From: an uncultured Spirochaetales bacterium
GTDB lineage: Bacteria; Spirochaetota; Spirochaetia; Sphaerochaetales; Sphaerochaetaceae
Direction of reading: 5' to 3'
Assembly: GCA_949292445.1 (NCBI GenBank)
Contig: CASEZU010000013.1
Span: 1-25,398 of the forward strand
DNA: 25,398 bases
Shown piece by piece: positions 23,539 to 25,398 of this stretch; the stretch's first letter is position 1, and each line of letters starts with the position of its first letter. A model generated the notes under the pieces. It worked only from the letters and a program-made list of their open reading frames with translations. It was not told the DNA's origin and searched no databases. The translations under genes were made by a program, and so were the position numbers.

Positions 23539-24129
23539 TTACTCTGCAGCAGCGACTGTGACAGTGATGGTTCCCGTGAACGAAGTGCTAGTGTAAACAT
23601 TTTCGTTTCCAAAAGTGAGACCATCAGTGACAATTGTGAGCGGAGCAGCTCCAAACTGAGCTGCGGTATCTGCACCTTCCGTTGTTTTAAGTTCAACAGC
23701 TGAAGATCCCGAAAGAGGCTTATCTTCAGAATCCACAAATGCCGATACATTCCAGCTGAGAGTTTCATCGCCCTGATCACCAGTCATATTATCGGACTTG
23801 GCAAGTGAAACCGTTATATCCGCACCCTTTGCCTTCCAATAGACAAATGCGTCATTGCCGGCATTTCCAATCTCGCCATTGCCTTTTTCTGTTGCAATTG
23901 TGAGCTTTGTAAGCGGTGTGACTTCCTGCTCAAAAGTAGTAACATTCTCTCCGGAGAATCCGATCTCAAAGTAATTCTGCATGTTTTCATCAACCTGCAG
24001 AGTAACCTTGAGCTCTGCACCCTCGGCAATCTCAGAAACCTCTCTTCCTGCAATGAATCCTGCATCTGCTGCAAAGACCATTCCTGTTGCGATAGCCATA
24101 ATGGCTAATACCGATAAAACCTTTCTCAT
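23539..24129 (-). CDS. Secreted beta-rich protein, candidate major subunit
   Basis: The 196-aa protein has a clean signal peptide (MRKVLSVLAIMAIATGMVFA). The mature, acidic, cysteine-free chain contains LKVTLQVDENMQNYFEIGFS, AFVYWKAKGADITVSLAKS, TLSWNVSAFVDSE, and ends TSFTGTITVTVAAAE. It is the longest complete member. Its ribosome binding site is the strongest of the set (GAGGAGGG, 24136-24143, 6 nt from the ATG), it does not overlap its neighbours, and it is followed by the UUCG hairpin. All three suggest higher expression than the rest. Its final strand resembles, by eye, the last strand of spore-coat-U/Csu-type pilins; this is not shown. Confidence 0.8.
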   Translation of the reverse strand: MRKVLSVLAIMAIATGMVFAADAGFIAGREVSEIAEGAELKVTLQVDENMQNYFEIGFSGENVTTFEQEVTPLTKLTIATEKGNGEIGNAGNDAFVYWKAKGADITVSLAKSDNMTGDQGDETLSWNVSAFVDSEDKPLSGSSAVELKTTEGADTAAQFGAAPLTIVTDGLTFGNENVYTSTSFTGTITVTVAAAE

Positions 24130-24143
24130 AACATTCCCTCCTC

Positions 24144-24704
24144 TTATTCGATTGAAATGTCTAATCTGAGTTCGCCTGTATATATTCCGGGAATAACATC
24201 CCCGCTGTTCAGGTTTTCCGTGTTTATAAACAGCTCTGTACTGCCTATGTTCTTTGCTCTTCCTCTGGTTTCGTGACGCACCACAGCAAGCGAAGTGTCA
24301 GATGCTGTGCTGTCTATCCTCTCTGTCCCATCGGAATACCCCACAGACCATTCAAGTTCTCCGCCCTCTCCGCGAAGGGCTGCCGGGATAGAAATGGATG
24401 CCGTGATATTGCTCCCGGAAAGTATCTTCCAGTAGATGTAGATACTCTCCTCCGGCAATGCAAAACTGGAACCTTCATCTATAACGAGAATCTCCTCCGT
24501 CCCTCCGAGGCTGATGACCGTATCAGAAAGCTCATTGATCTCATTGCGGGAGAATCCGATATCAACAAGGTCTAAATCTCTCAGATTCAGGCGGACAGTA
24601 AGGGACTCAGAAAGATGATCATCAAGAGCCTCACTGACCTGTACTGCACTGTGCAGCTGGAAAATTGAAATCAGCAGCAGTAAAATGGCAAGCAGCTTTC
24701 TCAT
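24144..24704 (-). CDS. Secreted beta-rich protein of the cluster, GFS/YWK member
   Basis: The 186-aa protein has a signal peptide (MRKLLAILLLLISIFQLHS). Family elements are SLTVRLNLRDLDLVDIGFSR, SIYIYWKILSGSNITASIS, ELEWSVGYSDG, and the last strand PGIYTGELRLDISIE. Its ATG overlaps the previous stop by 4 nt, so it is coupled to the gene at 24701. It precedes the candidate major subunit by 14 nt. Function unknown. Confidence 0.78.
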   Translation of the reverse strand: MRKLLAILLLLISIFQLHSAVQVSEALDDHLSESLTVRLNLRDLDLVDIGFSRNEINELSDTVISLGGTEEILVIDEGSSFALPEESIYIYWKILSGSNITASISIPAALRGEGGELEWSVGYSDGTERIDSTASDTSLAVVRHETRGRAKNIGSTELFINTENLNSGDVIPGIYTGELRLDISIE

Positions 24705-25249
24705 GACGCACTCTCCAGTCCAAGATGGAGTTCCATGCTGTAATCACCGGGAACGGTATCCAGCGGAGTTTCCCACGAAATGAACATGGTAGCAACCTTC
24801 TCCCCTCTTCTTGCCCCTGCTGCAGGAACATGGATATTCACATGCCCATCTTTCGTACTGTTCGAGTAGATTCCGTTCTTTCCGAAAAACTCCTCAAAAC
24901 TGACAGCAACAGGAATTGAGAACGTAGTATCGTCATCTGAGACCCATCCGGCAGAATGAGTGTTCAGCGATACCGAATAAGGTTCTGCAGAGTTGCCGTA
25001 ATAAAGCAGGTCAATTTCCAGCACTGGTTCTTCTGAAGAAAGCACCATCCCGCTGATAGCCTCTCCGGTGACAAGATCACCATTCTCAAGCTCGAACACC
25101 AGCTTATCCAGCCTCATCGCATTCTCAGGGAAAACAACACCATGATCCTCCGGTATCTCAGCCCGGAAATAGACTGTTTCCGTATGCAATGCAGAAAGAG
25201 ACAGCACAGGAATCAGCAAGAAGGAAATAATGGAAAGCACTCTTCTCAT
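24701..25249 (-). CDS. Secreted beta-rich protein of the cluster, divergent member
   Basis: The 182-aa protein has a signal peptide (MRRVLSIISFLLIPVLSLSA). The mature chain begins LHTETVYFRAEIPEDHGVVF, lacks the GFS and YWK motifs, has PYSVSLNTHSAGW, and ends PGDYSMELHLGLESAS. The ATG at 25249 overlaps the stop of the preceding gene by one base (TGATG), with GGAGGG 7 nt before it; a GTG at 25252 is the alternative start. No cysteines. It could be an adaptor or a tip component; this is a guess from its divergence and place in the operon. Confidence 0.73.
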   Translation of the reverse strand: MRRVLSIISFLLIPVLSLSALHTETVYFRAEIPEDHGVVFPENAMRLDKLVFELENGDLVTGEAISGMVLSSEEPVLEIDLLYYGNSAEPYSVSLNTHSAGWVSDDDTTFSIPVAVSFEEFFGKNGIYSNSTKDGHVNIHVPAAGARRGEKVATMFISWETPLDTVPGDYSMELHLGLESAS

Positions 25250-25398
25250 CACGTTCCCTCCGAAACAATATGTACATAAACTTCTTCGAGATAACGGCCC
25301 GGTAGCATAACGGAAGGAGGTGTGTCCACGACAACACTTACAATGCCTTCGTATTCTGAATAACCTGAATCAACTTTGATTATGTCACCACGATTGTC
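25249..25398 (-). CDS. Further cluster member, C-terminal part (runs off the window)
   Basis: An open frame of 49 codons enters from the right edge and ends with TGA at 25251-25249. Its last residues, MLPGRYLEEVYVHIVSEGT, repeat the terminal-strand pattern PGxYxxxxxVxI of the other seven proteins, so it is probably an eighth member. The start and any signal peptide lie outside the window. Confidence 0.65.
   Translation of the reverse strand, partial: DNRGDIIKVDSGYSEYEGIVSVVVDTPPSVMLPGRYLEEVYVHIVSEGT

Noticed and set aside
1..25398. CRISPR array, insertion sequence or prophage
   Set aside because: No regularly spaced repeats, transposase, integrase or structural phage genes were seen. The only clear coding repeat is the biotinyl domain duplication.

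Overview
The window looks like chromosome from an anaerobic, probably host-associated spirochaete (Treponema/Sphaerochaeta-like). This is inferred from short lipoproteins with a relaxed lipobox, a divergent sodium-pump oxaloacetate decarboxylase, an AAA-ATPase-like/PD-(D/E)XK gene and a moderate GC content. No rRNA or other phylogenetic marker is present, so the assignment is tentative.

Left end (1-1870): the start of a lipoprotein gene leaves the window on the minus strand. Next comes an AT-rich 415-aa orphan gene, then a tRNA-Cys(GCA) on the minus strand with a recognisable promoter and an intrinsic terminator. The orphan lies on the 3' side of the tRNA, where integrated islands usually sit. 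A 13-bp direct repeat with 22-bp period precedes a small exported outer-membrane-type protein.

Metabolic core (1866-19561): a carbohydrate-binding-fold protein and a GH36 alpha-galactosidase are divergently transcribed, and the galactosidase is coupled to gpsA. A minus-strand operon encodes Mrp (Fe-S carrier ATPase), a NUDIX ADP-sugar hydrolase and a SIMPL-domain lipoprotein, ended by a strong hairpin terminator. The plus-strand oadG-oadA-oadB operon encodes a Na+-pumping oxaloacetate decarboxylase whose alpha subunit carries two tandem biotinyl domains. It has a promoter in front and an intrinsic terminator behind. A membrane-anchored alpha/beta hydrolase and a dCMP deaminase follow. Then comes a fused [2Fe-2S]/molybdopterin hydroxylase resembling selenium-dependent xanthine dehydrogenase, an M20 peptidase and a convergent RNase D.

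Right end (19581-25398): a PD-(D/E)XK/AAA-like gene of the kind that proliferates in gut bacteria is followed by the most unusual part of the window. At least eight consecutive minus-strand genes encode small (about 175-196 aa) secreted beta-rich proteins. Most have a signal peptide, a GFS motif, an aromatic-x-W core strand and a final strand of the form PGxYxGxLxLxxE. They are packed with 4-nt overlaps or very short gaps. One gene (23539-24129) has the strongest ribosome binding site and is followed at once by a very stable UUCG-capped hairpin, the arrangement expected of an abundantly expressed major subunit. I propose that the cluster encodes a multi-subunit extracellular or periplasmic assembly; no export or assembly factor is visible inside the window.
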